From a virus: a stretch of DNA of 40,486 bases. The stretch lies in IMG/VR virus record IMGVR_UViG_3300005578_000208, positions 1 through 40,486 of that record. One strand, written 5' to 3'. Shown in pieces: positions 40,007 to 40,486 of this stretch; the stretch's first letter is position 1; every line of letters begins with the position of its first letter. The notes under the pieces are model-generated. The model ran no database searches, was not told where the DNA came from, and saw only the letters and a program-made list of their open reading frames with translations. The position numbers and the translations under genes are program-made.

Positions 40007-40486
40007 ATGGCCGTTCCGTCCAATCCGAAGCTATCTGACGTTTACACCGAGTTCGGGGCGCCCACAGGAACGTCCCTATCTGCATTCCTCCGCGGTGGGG
40101 CGTGGGTGCCAAATACGGCAGCCAATGCGGGTGTCCCTACCGCATTGCCCATCAGTCTTTCCTGGCTTGCTGGGTCCGTGAAATACACGCCTATGTCGGT
40201 ATCTGCCGGCAACGTCTCTGGTAGCACGAACTCGGCTGTGTCGAATGACACGATTGGCTCGTCCTCGGCCACCGTAACGGGCGGGTTGGCACCGTTCACT
40301 TACGCATGGACCTACATCAGCGGCGATTCGTTCGGCATCAGTTCGCCAAGCACGCAGGGAACGAGCTTTACGAGGCCTGGACGCCCTCCGGCAGGCCTCT
40401 ACACCGGCACCTACCGTTGCACAGTGACTGACGCCACATCGGCTACAGCGTTCAAAGACATCACGGTCACGGACAACCGCATCTAA
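40007..40486 (+). CDS. Tail-associated protein with Ig-like domain
   Basis: 159 residues, complete: MAVPSNPKLSDVYTEFGAPT is the typical start of phage tail/fibre accessory proteins. The second half GGLAPFTYAWTYISGD and GTYRCTVTDATSATAF is a PKD/Ig-like fold likely involved in host adsorption. No in-frame TAG. It ends with TAA on the last bases of the window; the prophage continues beyond it. Confidence 0.8.
   Translation: MAVPSNPKLSDVYTEFGAPTGTSLSAFLRGGAWVPNTAANAGVPTALPISLSWLAGSVKYTPMSVSAGNVSGSTNSAVSNDTIGSSSATVTGGLAPFTYAWTYISGDSFGISSPSTQGTSFTRPGRPPAGLYTGTYRCTVTDATSATAFKDITVTDNRI

Overview
The window is the left flank and most of one temperate, tailed-phage prophage in a high-GC proteobacterium, most likely of the Xanthomonadaceae/Lysobacteraceae. 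That host guess rests on the style of the flanking aldehyde dehydrogenase and of the phage genes and is an inference. Host DNA occupies about 1-1454: the start of an aldehyde dehydrogenase gene and a HigBA/RelE-type toxin-antitoxin pair. A 51-bp 3' fragment of a tRNA-Arg(CCU) gene at 1455-1505 marks the attachment site. The prophage runs from there to beyond base 40486.

The left arm (1526-12966, minus strand) holds the integrase, an excisionase-like gene, a string of small accessory genes, a recombination module (ERF annealase and an SSB-tailed protein), a two-gene module of unknown function with a 27-copy 12-bp repeat, two small lipoproteins and a CI-like repressor. The right arm (13122 to the end, plus strand) holds a Cro/CII-like regulator, replication genes (DnaO-like protein, DnaB), NinB and nucleases, a dNTP diphosphohydrolase-like gene and a putative late antiterminator. 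A structured non-coding leader follows, then the lysis cassette, a P22-like packaging/head/tail module and tail fibre genes. Early promoters at 11668-11696 (leftward) and 13014-13042 (rightward) share repressor half-sites.

The main discovery is genetic-code switching inside the prophage. From 21594 to 40004, twenty late genes (holin, both terminase subunits, portal, scaffold, capsid, adaptor, hub, ejection proteins, tail fibre and others) are interrupted only by TAG, 59 times by my count. They are never interrupted in frame by TAA or TGA, and all end in TAA or TGA. A tRNA gene with anticodon CUA (23802-23876) lies in the same operon and carries glutamine-type identity features (G73, G2-C71, G3-C70, unpaired position 1-72). 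The terminase Walker B context reads EEA-TAG, where related terminases have EEAQ. TAG is therefore most likely read as glutamine (code-15-like) in the late genes.

In contrast, the lysogeny and early genes on the minus strand are free of in-frame TAG, and several (integrase, repressor, SSB-like protein, lipoprotein, a gene next to the integrase) use TAG as their real stop. The phage thus appears to read the standard code in lysogeny and an amber-as-glutamine code in the late lytic stage. TAG codons are concentrated near the starts of late genes, and one lies in the holin just after its membrane region, so suppressor tRNA supply could gate virion production and lysis. TAG recoding of lytic genes is known from other phages. 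What may be new is this particular temperate, P22-like example in a standard-code host, with its TAG-gated holin and a tRNA gene embedded in a coding frame.
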